Below, piece after piece: positions 45,305 to 53,027 of a DNA stretch of 64,000 nt. The notes under the pieces were generated by a model. The model was not told the origin of the DNA and did no database searches. It saw only the letters and a list, made by a program, of their open reading frames with translations. Where the stretch lies: contig JAURVT010000050.1 of assembly GCA_030655315.1 (NCBI GenBank), positions 1 through 64,000 on the forward strand, read 5' to 3'. Source of the DNA: Nocardioidaceae bacterium (GTDB lineage: Bacteria; Actinomycetota; Actinomycetes; Propionibacteriales; Nocardioidaceae). Both the position numbers and the translations under genes were made by a program. Within the stretch, counting starts at the first letter, position 1. Every line of letters begins with the position of its first letter.

Positions 45305-46180
45305 TCAGGCGGGGGTGGGGCGACGGCGGCGGAGGCGGCGGACGGCGACCACGACGGCCGCGGCGGGCAGGCCGAGGGCGACGACGAAGGGGAGCAGGGC
45401 GCCGACGGCCGTCGTCACCCCAGACCAGGCGGCGGCGAGAGCCGACCACCCGGCGCCGAGGCCGGTCGCGAACCCGGTGGCGTCCTGGGTCGGCGCGGCC
45501 ACGGCGGTCCGCCGGAGCGAGACCTGGACGGTGGCGGTGTCGGTGCGGTCGCGCAGCGAGGCCTGCTGGGCCTGGAGCGACTCCAGCTCGGCCTGACGGG
45601 TGCCGAGCTCGGACTCCAGCCTGATCACGTCACCGATCGCCTGGGCCCGGTCGAGCAGGGCGCGGATGCGACGCAGGCTCGCCTGCGCGCTGGCCACCCG
45701 GCTCTCCACGTCGACCACCTCCTCGGTGACGTCGCGCGCCGTCTGGCGACGGTCGACGACGCGGCCGGCGCCGGCGATGCCCGCCATGGCCTCCTCGAAC
45801 GACGCGGTGGGCACGACGAGCCGCAGCGTCGTCCGGTCGAGGGCGCCGTCGTCGTCGGTGCTGGACCTCTCGTCGGCGACGTAGCCGTCGAGCCCGCCGA
45901 CGACGTCGAGCACCTCGTCGCGAGCCCCCTGGACGTCGGCGGTGCGCACCGCCAGCGAGCCCCGGCGCTCGATCCGGCGCTCGGTCAGCGTCGTGGCCGA
46001 GGCCCCGCCGGAGTCGGACGTCTGCTCGGTGCGGCCACTGCCGCCCGCCTCGGCGTCGGACGCCGCCGCGCCCTCGCTGGAGGCGTCGGAGCCGGCACCG
46101 CTGCAGGCGGTGAGACCGAGGAGCGCGACGGCGAGGAGCGCCGCGGCTTGCAGCCGGCGGGTGGTGGACGGTCGGTTCAT
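45305..46180 (-). CDS. DUF4349 lipoprotein
   Basis: A 291-residue lipoprotein with lipobox LTAC (lipid-bearing Cys near residue 26). A Ser/Gly/Ala linker leads to the DUF4349 region: RRGSLAVRTADVQGARDEVL, LDGYVADERSSTDDD, TTLRLVVPTASFEEAMAGIA and a long coiled coil (SRVASAQASLRRIRALLDRA, LESELGTRQAELESLQAQQA). A C-terminal membrane helix near 255-280 (ALLPFVVALGLPAAAVVVAV) and basic end complete it, so it is held at both ends. Function of the family unknown. Confidence 0.9.
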   Translation of the reverse strand: MNRPSTTRRLQAAALLAVALLGLTACSGAGSDASSEGAAASDAEAGGSGRTEQTSDSGGASATTLTERRIERRGSLAVRTADVQGARDEVLDVVGGLDGYVADERSSTDDDGALDRTTLRLVVPTASFEEAMAGIAGAGRVVDRRQTARDVTEEVVDVESRVASAQASLRRIRALLDRAQAIGDVIRLESELGTRQAELESLQAQQASLRDRTDTATVQVSLRRTAVAAPTQDATGFATGLGAGWSALAAAWSGVTTAVGALLPFVVALGLPAAAVVVAVRRLRRRRPTPA

Positions 46181-46263
46181 GGTGGCCCCCTGGCTGCGGG
46201 TGATCGGTGACGAGGTGTCGGTCCGACGCGGCCGCGGGTGCCCCGGTTCCCGCCCACCGAGTC

Positions 46264-46324
46264 GCCGAGATACGGCTTCTGCACCACGCGTCGCCCGCCG
46301 GTGGTGCAGAACCCGTATCTCGGC
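46264..46324. repeat. 61-bp palindromic element, copy 2
   Basis: Same 24-base arms and 13-base loop as copy 1 (GCCGAGATACGGCTTCTGCA left, CCCGTATCTCGGC right end). It sits in the divergent promoter region between the DUF4349 gene and the aldo/keto reductase. Confidence 0.85.
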
Positions 46325-46386
46325 CACTCGGTGGGGGCGACGGTTGCAGCGTGCGTCGTACCCGACCCCGACCTACGTTGGGCGGC

Positions 46387-47436
46387 ATGGACTACCGCAG
46401 CCTCGGACGCACCGGAATGATGGTCAGCCCCCTCTGCCTCGGGGCGATGATGTTCGGCGAGTGGGGCGAGCCCGACCACGACACGTCGATCGGGATCATC
46501 CACCGCGCGCTGGACGCCGGGATCAACTTCATCGACACCGCCGACGTGTACTCCCGCGGCGAGTCCGAGGAGATCGTCGGCAAGGCGCTCAAGGGCCGCC
46601 GCGACGACGTCGTGCTGGCCACCAAGTTCCACGGGCCGATGGACGTCGCGATGGGGGAGTGGGGCGACCCGCTCCAGCGGGGCAACTCGCGCCGCTGGAT
46701 CTTCCGCGAGGTGGAGAACAGCCTGCGCCGCCTCGGCACCGACTGGATCGACCTGTACCAGGTGCACCGTCCCGAGCGCGAGACCGACGTCGAGGAGACG
46801 CTGTCGGCACTCACCGACCTGCAGCGTCAGGGCAAGATCCGCGCCTTCGGGTCGTCGACGTTCCCCGCGCACCAGGTGGTGGAGGCGCAGTGGGTGTCGG
46901 AGAAGCGGGCGCTCGGGCGCTTCGTCACCGAGCAGCCGCCGTACTCGATCCTGGCGCGCGGCATCGAGGCCGACCTGCTGCCCGTCGCCGAGCAGTTCGG
47001 GCTCGGCGTCATCCCGTGGAGCCCGCTGGCCGGCGGCTGGCTCACCGGCCGGTTCCGCAAGGGCCAGGACGCACCGCAGAGCAACCGCGCGCAGCGGATG
47101 CCCGCGCGCTACGACCTCTCCGAGCCCGGCAACCAGCGCAAGCTCGACGCCGCCGAGCACCTCGCGCTCCTGGCCGAGGAGGCCGGGATGACGATGGTGC
47201 ACCTGGCCATCGCGTTCGTCCTGCAGCACCCGGGCGTCACCGCGCCCATCATCGGGCCGCGCACGATGGAGCAGCTCGAGACCCAGCTCGGCGCCGTCGA
47301 CGTGCGTCTCGGTGCCGAGGTGCTCGACCGCATCGACGAGATCGTCCCGCCGGGCGTCACGCTCAGCGCGGCCGACGCGGGCTACCAGTCGCCCGCCCTC
47401 ACCGACCCGTTCCTGCGCCGCCGCCGCACCTCCTGA
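46387..47436 (+). CDS. aldo/keto reductase
   Basis: A 349-residue NADPH-dependent reductase. The catalytic set is visible: Asp and Tyr in NFIDTADVYSRGESEEIVGK, Lys in VVLATKFHGPM and His in DLYQVHRPERETD. Cofactor-binding residues lie in VIPWSPLAGGWLTGRF and APIIGPRTMEQLE. This is the AKR11/YdhF-like class of general carbonyl reductases. Substrate unknown. Confidence 0.92.
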   Translation: MDYRSLGRTGMMVSPLCLGAMMFGEWGEPDHDTSIGIIHRALDAGINFIDTADVYSRGESEEIVGKALKGRRDDVVLATKFHGPMDVAMGEWGDPLQRGNSRRWIFREVENSLRRLGTDWIDLYQVHRPERETDVEETLSALTDLQRQGKIRAFGSSTFPAHQVVEAQWVSEKRALGRFVTEQPPYSILARGIEADLLPVAEQFGLGVIPWSPLAGGWLTGRFRKGQDAPQSNRAQRMPARYDLSEPGNQRKLDAAEHLALLAEEAGMTMVHLAIAFVLQHPGVTAPIIGPRTMEQLETQLGAVDVRLGAEVLDRIDEIVPPGVTLSAADAGYQSPALTDPFLRRRRTS

Positions 47437-47460
47437 CCACGGCACGGCCCGCCCACCGTC

Positions 47461-47521
47461 GTCGAGATACGGCTCTTACACCACGCGAAGCGCTGCGGTG
47501 GTGCTCAACCCGTATCTCGGC
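47461..47521. repeat. 61-bp palindromic element, copy 3
   Basis: Same length and layout as the other two copies, with more changes in the left arm (GTCGAGATACGGCTCTTACA). Its right arm ends CCCGTATCTCGGC. It lies between the convergent aldo/keto reductase and pobA genes and could serve as their terminator. Confidence 0.85.
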
Positions 47522-47537
47522 GACTCGGGTGGGACGG

Positions 47538-48716
47538 TCAGCCGCGGTAGCCGATGGGGAGGCCGGCGTAGTTCTCGGCGAGGCCGGCAGCGCCGGCCTC
47601 GCTCGAGGTGACCCACCGCAGCTGGGAGAGCTGGAGCTGCTCGTCGAACGGGTCGCCGCTGGTGTGCAGCATCGTGGTCATCCACCACGAGAAGTGGGTG
47701 CAGCGCCAGACGCGGCGCAGCGCGTCGTCGGAGTAGGAGTCGGCGAGGCGCTCGTCGCCCTTCAGCAGCGCCACCAGGGCGGGCGCGAGCATCCCGACGT
47801 CGGCGACGGCGAGGTTGAGGCCCTTGGCGCCCGTCGGCGGGACGATGTGCGCCGCGTCGCCGGCCAGGAACAGCCGGCCGTGGCGCATCGGCTCCATCAC
47901 GAAGCTGCGCATCGGCAGCACGCTCTTGTCGGTGATCGGGCCGGGCGTCAGCGCCCACCCGTCCTGGCCGTGGCCGAGGCGGGTGGCGAGCTCGTCCCAG
48001 ATCCGGTCGTCGGACCACCGCGCGACGTCCTCGCCCGGGGGCACCTGCAGGTACAGCCGGCTGACCGACGCCGACCGCATCGAGTGCATCGCGAATCCGT
48101 CGGGGTGCCAGGCGTAGATGAGCTCGTCGGTGGACGGCGCGACGTCGGCCAGGATGCCGAGCCACGCGTAGGGGTAGGTGCGCTCCCACGTGCGACGCAG
48201 CCGCTCGGGGACGGCGCCGCGGCTCGGCCCGAACGACCCGTCGCACCCCACCACCACGTCGGCGTCGAGACGCACCGACGCGCCGCCCGCGTCGGTGTAG
48301 GTGACGGACGGGTGGTCGGTCCCGACGTCGTGCACGGCGGTGTCGCTGATGCCGTAGACGACCTGTTGGCCGGCGGCCTCGCGGGCGCGGCCGAGGTCGA
48401 GCGTCACCTCGGTCTGCCCGTAGAGCCAGATGCTGCGGCCCACGAGGTCGACGAAGTCGAGGTGGTGGCGCTCGCCGGGCCACTGCAGGTAGATGCCGCG
48501 GTGCTCGTCGCCCTCGCGGTGCAGCCGCTCGCCGAGCCCGACGGAGTCGAGCAGCTCGACCGTCGAGCTCTCCAGGATGCCGGCCCGCACGCGCGATTCG
48601 ACGTACCCGCGGCTGCGGGTCTCGACCACCACGGACTCGACGCCGTCGGCCGCGAGCAGGTGCGACAGGAGCAGGCCGGCGGGGCCGGCTCCGACGATGG
48701 CGACCTGGGTCCTCAT
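47538..48716 (-). CDS. pobA: 4-hydroxybenzoate 3-monooxygenase
   Basis: A 392-residue flavin hydroxylase (390-395 is usual) that converts 4-hydroxybenzoate to protocatechuate. The ATG at 48716 follows GTGGAG; a GTG nine bases upstream is less likely. FAD motif VAIVGAGPAGLLLSHLLAAD, then SRVRAGILESSTVELL, the DG motif VVVGCDGSFGPSR and the GD motif GRLFLAGDAAHIVPPTGAKG are all intact. An IclR gene lies just upstream on the same strand, with a palindrome near its 3' end. Confidence 0.95.
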   Translation of the reverse strand: MRTQVAIVGAGPAGLLLSHLLAADGVESVVVETRSRGYVESRVRAGILESSTVELLDSVGLGERLHREGDEHRGIYLQWPGERHHLDFVDLVGRSIWLYGQTEVTLDLGRAREAAGQQVVYGISDTAVHDVGTDHPSVTYTDAGGASVRLDADVVVGCDGSFGPSRGAVPERLRRTWERTYPYAWLGILADVAPSTDELIYAWHPDGFAMHSMRSASVSRLYLQVPPGEDVARWSDDRIWDELATRLGHGQDGWALTPGPITDKSVLPMRSFVMEPMRHGRLFLAGDAAHIVPPTGAKGLNLAVADVGMLAPALVALLKGDERLADSYSDDALRRVWRCTHFSWWMTTMLHTSGDPFDEQLQLSQLRWVTSSEAGAAGLAENYAGLPIGYRG

Positions 48717-48750
48717 GGGCTCCACTAGACGCCCGTGCGCACCCGGCCGC

Positions 48751-49524
48751 CTACCCGCGCCTTCCGTCCGGCGGAAGCCCGAGGGTCAGCGTCCGGCCGA
48801 TGCCCTGCGCTGCCACCTGCAGCGCGGCGACGAGGCGGGGACGGTCGCGCTTGAGGCTCGGCACCACGACGCCGAGCGCCGCGACGACGTCGGTGCCCGC
48901 CACCACCGGCACCGCCACCGAGCACGCGCCGAGGCTCATCTCCTCGCTGGTCTGGGCGAAGCCCTCGCGGTGCACGCGGTCGAGCTCGCGCTGCAGCCGC
49001 CCGGGCTGGGTGACGGTGTAGGGCGTGACGCGCGTCAGGGCGTGCAGCACCTCGCCGCGGACGGCGTCGGGCGCGTGCGCGAGGAGCACCTTGCCCACGC
49101 CCGTCGCGTGCAGCGGGAGCCGCGACCCGACCTGGCTCACCACCGGGACCGAGGTGCGGCCGGAGAGCCGGTCGACGTAGAGCACCTGGTGCCGGTCGCG
49201 GACGGCCAGGTGCACGGTGGCGAGCGTCGCGGCGTAAAGGTCCTGGAGGAACGGTGAGGCGACCTGGCGCAGGTCGGACTGCACCGGGGCGAGCAGCCCG
49301 AGGTCCCACATCCGCCGACCGACCTCGTAGTCGCCGTCGGCCCGTCGGCGCAGCGCCCCCCACGCCACCAGCTCGGCGACCAGCCGGTGCGCGGTGCTGA
49401 GCGGCAGGTCGGCCCGCTCGGCCAGCGCCGTCAGCCCGAGGCGTCGGTGCTCGGGGTCGAACGCGGCGAGCACGGCCAGCAGCCGCGCCGACGCGGTCCG
49501 GGGGGCCGTCTCGTCGCCGTGCAC
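48751..49524 (-). CDS. IclR family transcriptional regulator
   Basis: A 257-residue regulator with a GTG start. N-terminal winged helix: LTALAERADLPLSTAHRLVA followed by ALRRRADGDYEVGRRMWDLG. C-terminal effector domain: VLYVDRLSGRTSVPVVSQVG, RLPLHATGVGKVLLAHAP and MSLGACSVAVPVV. IclR proteins such as PcaR, PcaU and PobR control protocatechuate and 4-hydroxybenzoate genes. It lies between pobA and the divergent pcaHG, both of which have a CTTCC-N7-GGAAG site upstream. Confidence 0.93.
   Translation of the reverse strand: MHGDETAPRTASARLLAVLAAFDPEHRRLGLTALAERADLPLSTAHRLVAELVAWGALRRRADGDYEVGRRMWDLGLLAPVQSDLRQVASPFLQDLYAATLATVHLAVRDRHQVLYVDRLSGRTSVPVVSQVGSRLPLHATGVGKVLLAHAPDAVRGEVLHALTRVTPYTVTQPGRLQRELDRVHREGFAQTSEEMSLGACSVAVPVVAGTDVVAALGVVVPSLKRDRPRLVAALQVAAQGIGRTLTLGLPPDGRRG
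48761..48777. promoter_or_regulatory. CTTCC-N7-GGAAG palindrome upstream of pobA
   Basis: CTTCCGTCCGGCGGAAG lies within the last codons of the iclR gene and 45 bp upstream of the pobA start. The same arms and spacing recur at 49546. Confidence 0.6.
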
Positions 49525-49545
49525 CGGTCGAGGCTACCGCGTCGT

Positions 49546-49562
49546 CTTCCACCTGACGGAAG
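49546..49562. promoter_or_regulatory. CTTCC-N7-GGAAG palindrome between iclR and pcaH
   Basis: CTTCCACCTGACGGAAG lies in the 80-bp divergent interval between iclR and pcaH, identical in arms and spacing to the site before pobA. Probably the IclR operator for both genes. Confidence 0.6.
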
Positions 49563-49604
49563 CCACGGGTCGGGGCGGGTCTCTGCTCGCCCTACGGTGC
49601 TCGG

Positions 49605-50357
49605 GTGAACCTCATCACCCAGGACGAGATCAGCGCCGAGATCGCGGCGGCGTCCACGCCCGGCGGCCCGCAGCCCCGGCTGGACTTCGGGCCCTACCGC
49701 AGCAGCCTGCTGCGCCACCCGACCAAGGACCTGCGCCACGCCGACCCCGAGACGATCGAGCTCGTGTCGCCGGTGTTCGGCCCGCAGGACGTCGACCCGC
49801 TCGAGGCCGACCTGACGATCCAGCACGGCGGCGAGCCGATCGGCGAGCGGATGGTGGTCACCGGACGGGTGCTCGACGGCGACGGCCGTCCCGTCCCGCA
49901 CCAGCTGGTGGAGGTCTGGCAGGCCAACGCCGCCGGTCGTTACATCCACCAGCGCGACCAGCACCCCGCGCCGATCGACCCGCACTTCACGGGCGTCGGT
50001 CGCTGCCTCACCGACGCGGACGGCACCTACGCGTTCACCACGATCAAGCCCGGCCCGTACCCCTGGAAGAACCACCGCAACGCCTGGCGCCCCGCGCACA
50101 TCCACTTCTCGGTGTTCGGGCGTGCGTTCACGCAGCGCCTCGTGACCCAGATGTACTTCCCGGGCGACCCGCTGTTCGCGCTCGATCCGATCTACCAGGC
50201 CATCACCGACGAGGCCGCCCGCGACCGGCTCGTCGCCACCTACGACCACGAGGTCACCAGGCCCGAGTGGTCCACGGGGTACCGCTGGGACATCGTGCTC
50301 GACGGGGCGGACGCCGTCCGCTTCGAGGCGCACCTCGACGAGGAGGACGACGCATGA
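49605..50357 (+). CDS. pcaH: protocatechuate 3,4-dioxygenase, beta subunit
   Basis: A 250-residue iron-binding subunit of the ring-cleaving dioxygenase that makes 3-carboxy-cis,cis-muconate. GTG start. Fe(III) ligands are visible: Tyr in KPGPYPWKNHRNAWRP, the two His of RPAHIHFSVFG and Tyr in TQMYFPGDPLF. The N-terminal ATIDAD-like core appears as VVTGRVLDGDGRPVPHQLVE. Stop overlaps pcaG (ATGA). Confidence 0.96.
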   Translation: MNLITQDEISAEIAAASTPGGPQPRLDFGPYRSSLLRHPTKDLRHADPETIELVSPVFGPQDVDPLEADLTIQHGGEPIGERMVVTGRVLDGDGRPVPHQLVEVWQANAAGRYIHQRDQHPAPIDPHFTGVGRCLTDADGTYAFTTIKPGPYPWKNHRNAWRPAHIHFSVFGRAFTQRLVTQMYFPGDPLFALDPIYQAITDEAARDRLVATYDHEVTRPEWSTGYRWDIVLDGADAVRFEAHLDEEDDA

Positions 50358-50917
50358 GCTTGCCCCCCACGCCCGGCCAGACGGTCGGGCCGTTCTTCGG
50401 CTACGCGCTCCCGTTCGAGCGCGACTCCGAGCTGGTTCCCGCCTCGCACCCGCGCGCGGTCCGGCTGCACGGGCACGTCCTGGACGGCGCCGGCGACCCG
50501 GTGCCCGACGCGCTGCTCGAGCTCTGGCAGCTCGACGAGGACGGCATGGTGGTGCAGGCCCACGGCTCGCTGCACCGCGACGGGTACACGTTCACCGGCT
50601 GGGGGCGCGCGTCCACCGACCGCGCCGGGCACTACCAGCTCGTCACGCTGCGACCGGGCGCCGAGGAGCCCGGCGGAGCCGCCTTCTTCTCGCTCGTGGT
50701 CTTCGCCCGGGGCCTGCTCGACCGGCTCCACACCCGGATCTACCTCCCCGGCCAGGACGACGCGCTCGCCGCCGACCCGCTGCTCGGCACCCTCGACGAC
50801 CGCGACCGCGCGACGCTGCTGGCCCACGACGAGGACGGGGGCGCGAGCCTTCGCTTCGACGTCCGTCTGCAGGGGAGTGGTGAGACCGCGTTCCTCCGCT
50901 ACGGTCGGTCCTCATGA
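50354..50917 (+). CDS. pcaG: protocatechuate 3,4-dioxygenase, alpha subunit
   Basis: A 187-residue partner of PcaH. TPGQTVGPFFGYALPFERDS at the N-terminus and VRLHGHVLDGAGDPVPDALL match PcaG; the iron ligands are absent, as expected for the alpha subunit. FARGLLDRLHTRIYLPGQDD is the interface strand. Overlaps pcaH and the CoA-transferase gene by 4 bp at both ends. Confidence 0.95.
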   Translation: MSLPPTPGQTVGPFFGYALPFERDSELVPASHPRAVRLHGHVLDGAGDPVPDALLELWQLDEDGMVVQAHGSLHRDGYTFTGWGRASTDRAGHYQLVTLRPGAEEPGGAAFFSLVVFARGLLDRLHTRIYLPGQDDALAADPLLGTLDDRDRATLLAHDEDGGASLRFDVRLQGSGETAFLRYGRSS

Positions 50918-51591
50918 GGGCTCGGGTGTGTGACTCCGCGGACGAGGCGGTGGCCGACGTCGCCGACGGTGCGACGGTGCTGGTGGGCGGGTTCGGCCTC
51001 GCCGGGATGCCGTTCACGTTGATCGACGCGCTGATCCGCCGGGGCGCCCGCGACCTCACGGTGGTGTCCAACAACGCCGGCAACGCCGACGTGGGCCTGG
51101 CGGCTCTGCTCGCCGCGGGCCAGGTGCGCAAGGTGGTGTGCTCGTTCCCGCGCCAGTCCGACTCGTACGTCTTCGACGGCCTGTACCGCGACGGGAGGAT
51201 CGAGCTCGAGGTGGTGCCGCAGGGCAACCTCGCCGAGCGGATGCGCGCCGCCGGTGCCGGGATCGGCGCGTTCTTCACCCCGACGGGGGCCGGGACGATG
51301 CTCGCTGAGGGCAAGGAGACCCGTGAGATCGACGGCCGCCTGCACGTCCTCGAGTCGCCCATCCGCGGGGACGTCGCGCTGATCGCCGCGCACACCGCGG
51401 ACACCGCGGGCAACCTGGTCTACCGCAAGACCGCCCGCAACTTCGGGCCCGTGATGGCCACCGCCGCCGCGACGACGATCGCCGAGGTGCGCGACGTCGT
51501 CGAGCCCGGTCAGATCGACCCCGAGGTCGTCGTCACCCCGGGCATCTACGTCGACCGGCTCGTCCGCGTCGAAGCAGGGGACAGAGCGTGA
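50914..51591 (+). CDS. pcaI: 3-oxoadipate CoA-transferase, subunit A
   Basis: A 225-residue CoA-transferase alpha subunit. Conserved stretches are VADGATVLVGGFGLAGMPFT, LTVVSNNAGNADVGLAALLA, VPQGNLAERMRAAGAGIGAF and YRKTARNFGPVMATAA. With subunit B it moves CoA from succinyl-CoA to 3-oxoadipate. A succinyl-CoA:3-ketoacid transferase is the closest alternative; the pcaHG context favours 3-oxoadipate. Confidence 0.9.
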   Translation: MRARVCDSADEAVADVADGATVLVGGFGLAGMPFTLIDALIRRGARDLTVVSNNAGNADVGLAALLAAGQVRKVVCSFPRQSDSYVFDGLYRDGRIELEVVPQGNLAERMRAAGAGIGAFFTPTGAGTMLAEGKETREIDGRLHVLESPIRGDVALIAAHTADTAGNLVYRKTARNFGPVMATAAATTIAEVRDVVEPGQIDPEVVVTPGIYVDRLVRVEAGDRA

Positions 51592-52220
51592 CACGCAGCA
51601 AGGACGAGATCGCCGCGGCGGTCGCCGCCGACATCCCCACCGGCGCCTACGTGAACCTCGGCATCGGCCAGCCCACCACCGTCGCCGACCACCTCGACGT
51701 CGGGCACGGCGTCGTGCTGCACACCGAGAACGGCATGCTCGGCATGGGACGCGCCGCGGTCGGCGACGAGGTCGACCCCGACCTCACCAACGCCGGCAAG
51801 GTCCCCGTCGTCGAGACCCCCGGGTGCTCGTACTTCCACCACGCCGACTCCTTCGCGATGATGCGCGGCGGACACCTCGACGTCTGCGTCCTCGGCGCGT
51901 TCCAGGTGTCCGTCGCCGGTGACCTCGCGAACTGGCACACCGGCGCCCCCGACGCGATCCCCGCCGTCGGTGGCGCGATGGATCTGGCCATCGGCGCCCG
52001 GTCGGTGTTCGTGATGATGACGCTGTTCGCCAAGGACGGGACCCCCAAGCTCGTGCCCGAGCTGACCTATCCCGTCACCGGCCTCGGGTGCGTCGACCGC
52101 GTCTACACCGACCACGCCACCTTCGCGCTCGCCGACGGCGCCGTCACCGTCGTCGAGACGTTCGGCAGCACCGCCGACGAGCTCGCCGACCGGCTCGGTC
52201 TGGAGCTCAGGACCCCCTGA
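51588..52220 (+). CDS. pcaJ: 3-oxoadipate CoA-transferase, subunit B
   Basis: A 210-residue beta subunit with a GTG start overlapping subunit A. The catalytic Glu lies in VVLHTENGMLGMGRAAVGDE, the family signature. GIGQPTTVADHLDVGHGVVL precedes it, and SVFVMMTLFAKDGTPKLVPE and YPVTGLGCVDRVYTDHATF follow. Last gene of the pca operon; a 192-bp interval with hairpins follows. Confidence 0.92.
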   Translation: MTRSKDEIAAAVAADIPTGAYVNLGIGQPTTVADHLDVGHGVVLHTENGMLGMGRAAVGDEVDPDLTNAGKVPVVETPGCSYFHHADSFAMMRGGHLDVCVLGAFQVSVAGDLANWHTGAPDAIPAVGGAMDLAIGARSVFVMMTLFAKDGTPKLVPELTYPVTGLGCVDRVYTDHATFALADGAVTVVETFGSTADELADRLGLELRTP

Positions 52221-52261
52221 CCGCCAGGGCTTCGTCCTGCGGGTCCGTCCGGTTCGTCCTA

Positions 52262-52412
52262 CCCTGGAGGAGCGGACGCCGACTCACGCAGACGGCCCGC
52301 GATCCCACCAGGGAGCCGGTGTCGTGCCGGGGTCACGAGCTCCGGCGCGACACCGGTTCTCTGCCGTGCGGCCCCGGTCGCCGGCTCTTCGGATCCCCCG
52401 CGAGGAGGCCTC
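52262..52412 (+). ncRNA. candidate structured 5' leader of the NUDIX gene
   Basis: TACCCT (52260-52265) could be a -10 element. CCCTGG (52262) can pair with CCAGGG (52308), and a second hairpin has arms at 52316-52330 and 52342-52356 (CCGGTGTCGTGCCGG / CCGGCGCGACACCGG, one mismatch). The ribosome site GAGGAGG follows. It matches no riboswitch class I know. The hairpin could instead be the pca operon terminator. Confidence 0.35.
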
Positions 52413-52883
52413 GTGCCCATCCCCGAGTTCATCGTCCGGCTCCGCGAGAAGATCGGCCACGACCCGCTCTGGCTGCCCGGCGTGACGGCCGTCGTCACCG
52501 ACCCGGGCGACCGCCTGCTGCTGGTGCGCCGGGCCGACGACGGCCGCTGGACGCCCGTCACCGGCATCGTCGACCCGGGCGAGGAGCCGGCGGTCGCGGC
52601 CCGTCGTGAGGTCGCCGAGGAGGCGGGCGTCGAGTGCGTCGTCGAGCGCCTCGCGTCGACCGCGGTCACTGGTCCGGTCCAGTACGAGAACGGTGACCTG
52701 GCCACCTACCTCGACCTGACGTTCGCGTGCCGCTGGGTCTCCGGCACCGCCCACGTGGCCGACGACGAGTCGACCGACGTCGGCTGGTTCGCCCGCGACG
52801 CCCTCCCCGCGATGGACGCCGAGTTCCTCCAGCGCATCTCCGCCGCCCTCGACGGCGGCCCCGAGGCCACCTTCGTCCGGTGA
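52413..52883 (+). CDS. NUDIX hydrolase
   Basis: A 156-residue pyrophosphohydrolase with a GTG after GAGGAGG. The Nudix box is complete: GIVDPGEEPAVAARREVAEE then AGV, with the metal-binding Glu residues. The helix before it, PIPEFIVRLREKIGHDPLWL, is common in actinobacterial NUDIX proteins. Acts on a nucleoside diphosphate derivative; the exact substrate cannot be read from sequence. Confidence 0.92.
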   Translation: MPIPEFIVRLREKIGHDPLWLPGVTAVVTDPGDRLLLVRRADDGRWTPVTGIVDPGEEPAVAARREVAEEAGVECVVERLASTAVTGPVQYENGDLATYLDLTFACRWVSGTAHVADDESTDVGWFARDALPAMDAEFLQRISAALDGGPEATFVR

Positions 52884-52920
52884 TCGCGCCGGGTGGCAGG
52901 TTCCCGGTCACTGACCCACG

Positions 52921-53027
52921 TCTGAGGTGGTCGGCGCCCGACGGGCCAGGCGCGTGAACGAAGGCGCCCTGGTGTTGGGCGTCGAGTGAGCAGCAACGCC
53001 GCCCGTCGGAGTGCCGACCACCTCAGA
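52921..53027. repeat. 107-bp palindromic element overlapping a gene end
   Basis: The 25-base left arm beginning TCTGAGGTGGTCGGCGCCCG and the 26-base right arm ending CCGACCACCTCAGA are inverted repeats with a few mismatches. An inner stem (CCAGGCGC with GCGCCCTGG) lies between them. The right arm covers the stop codon of the minus-strand gene at 53023, so the element may have set that protein's C-terminus or act as terminator. Confidence 0.75.
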
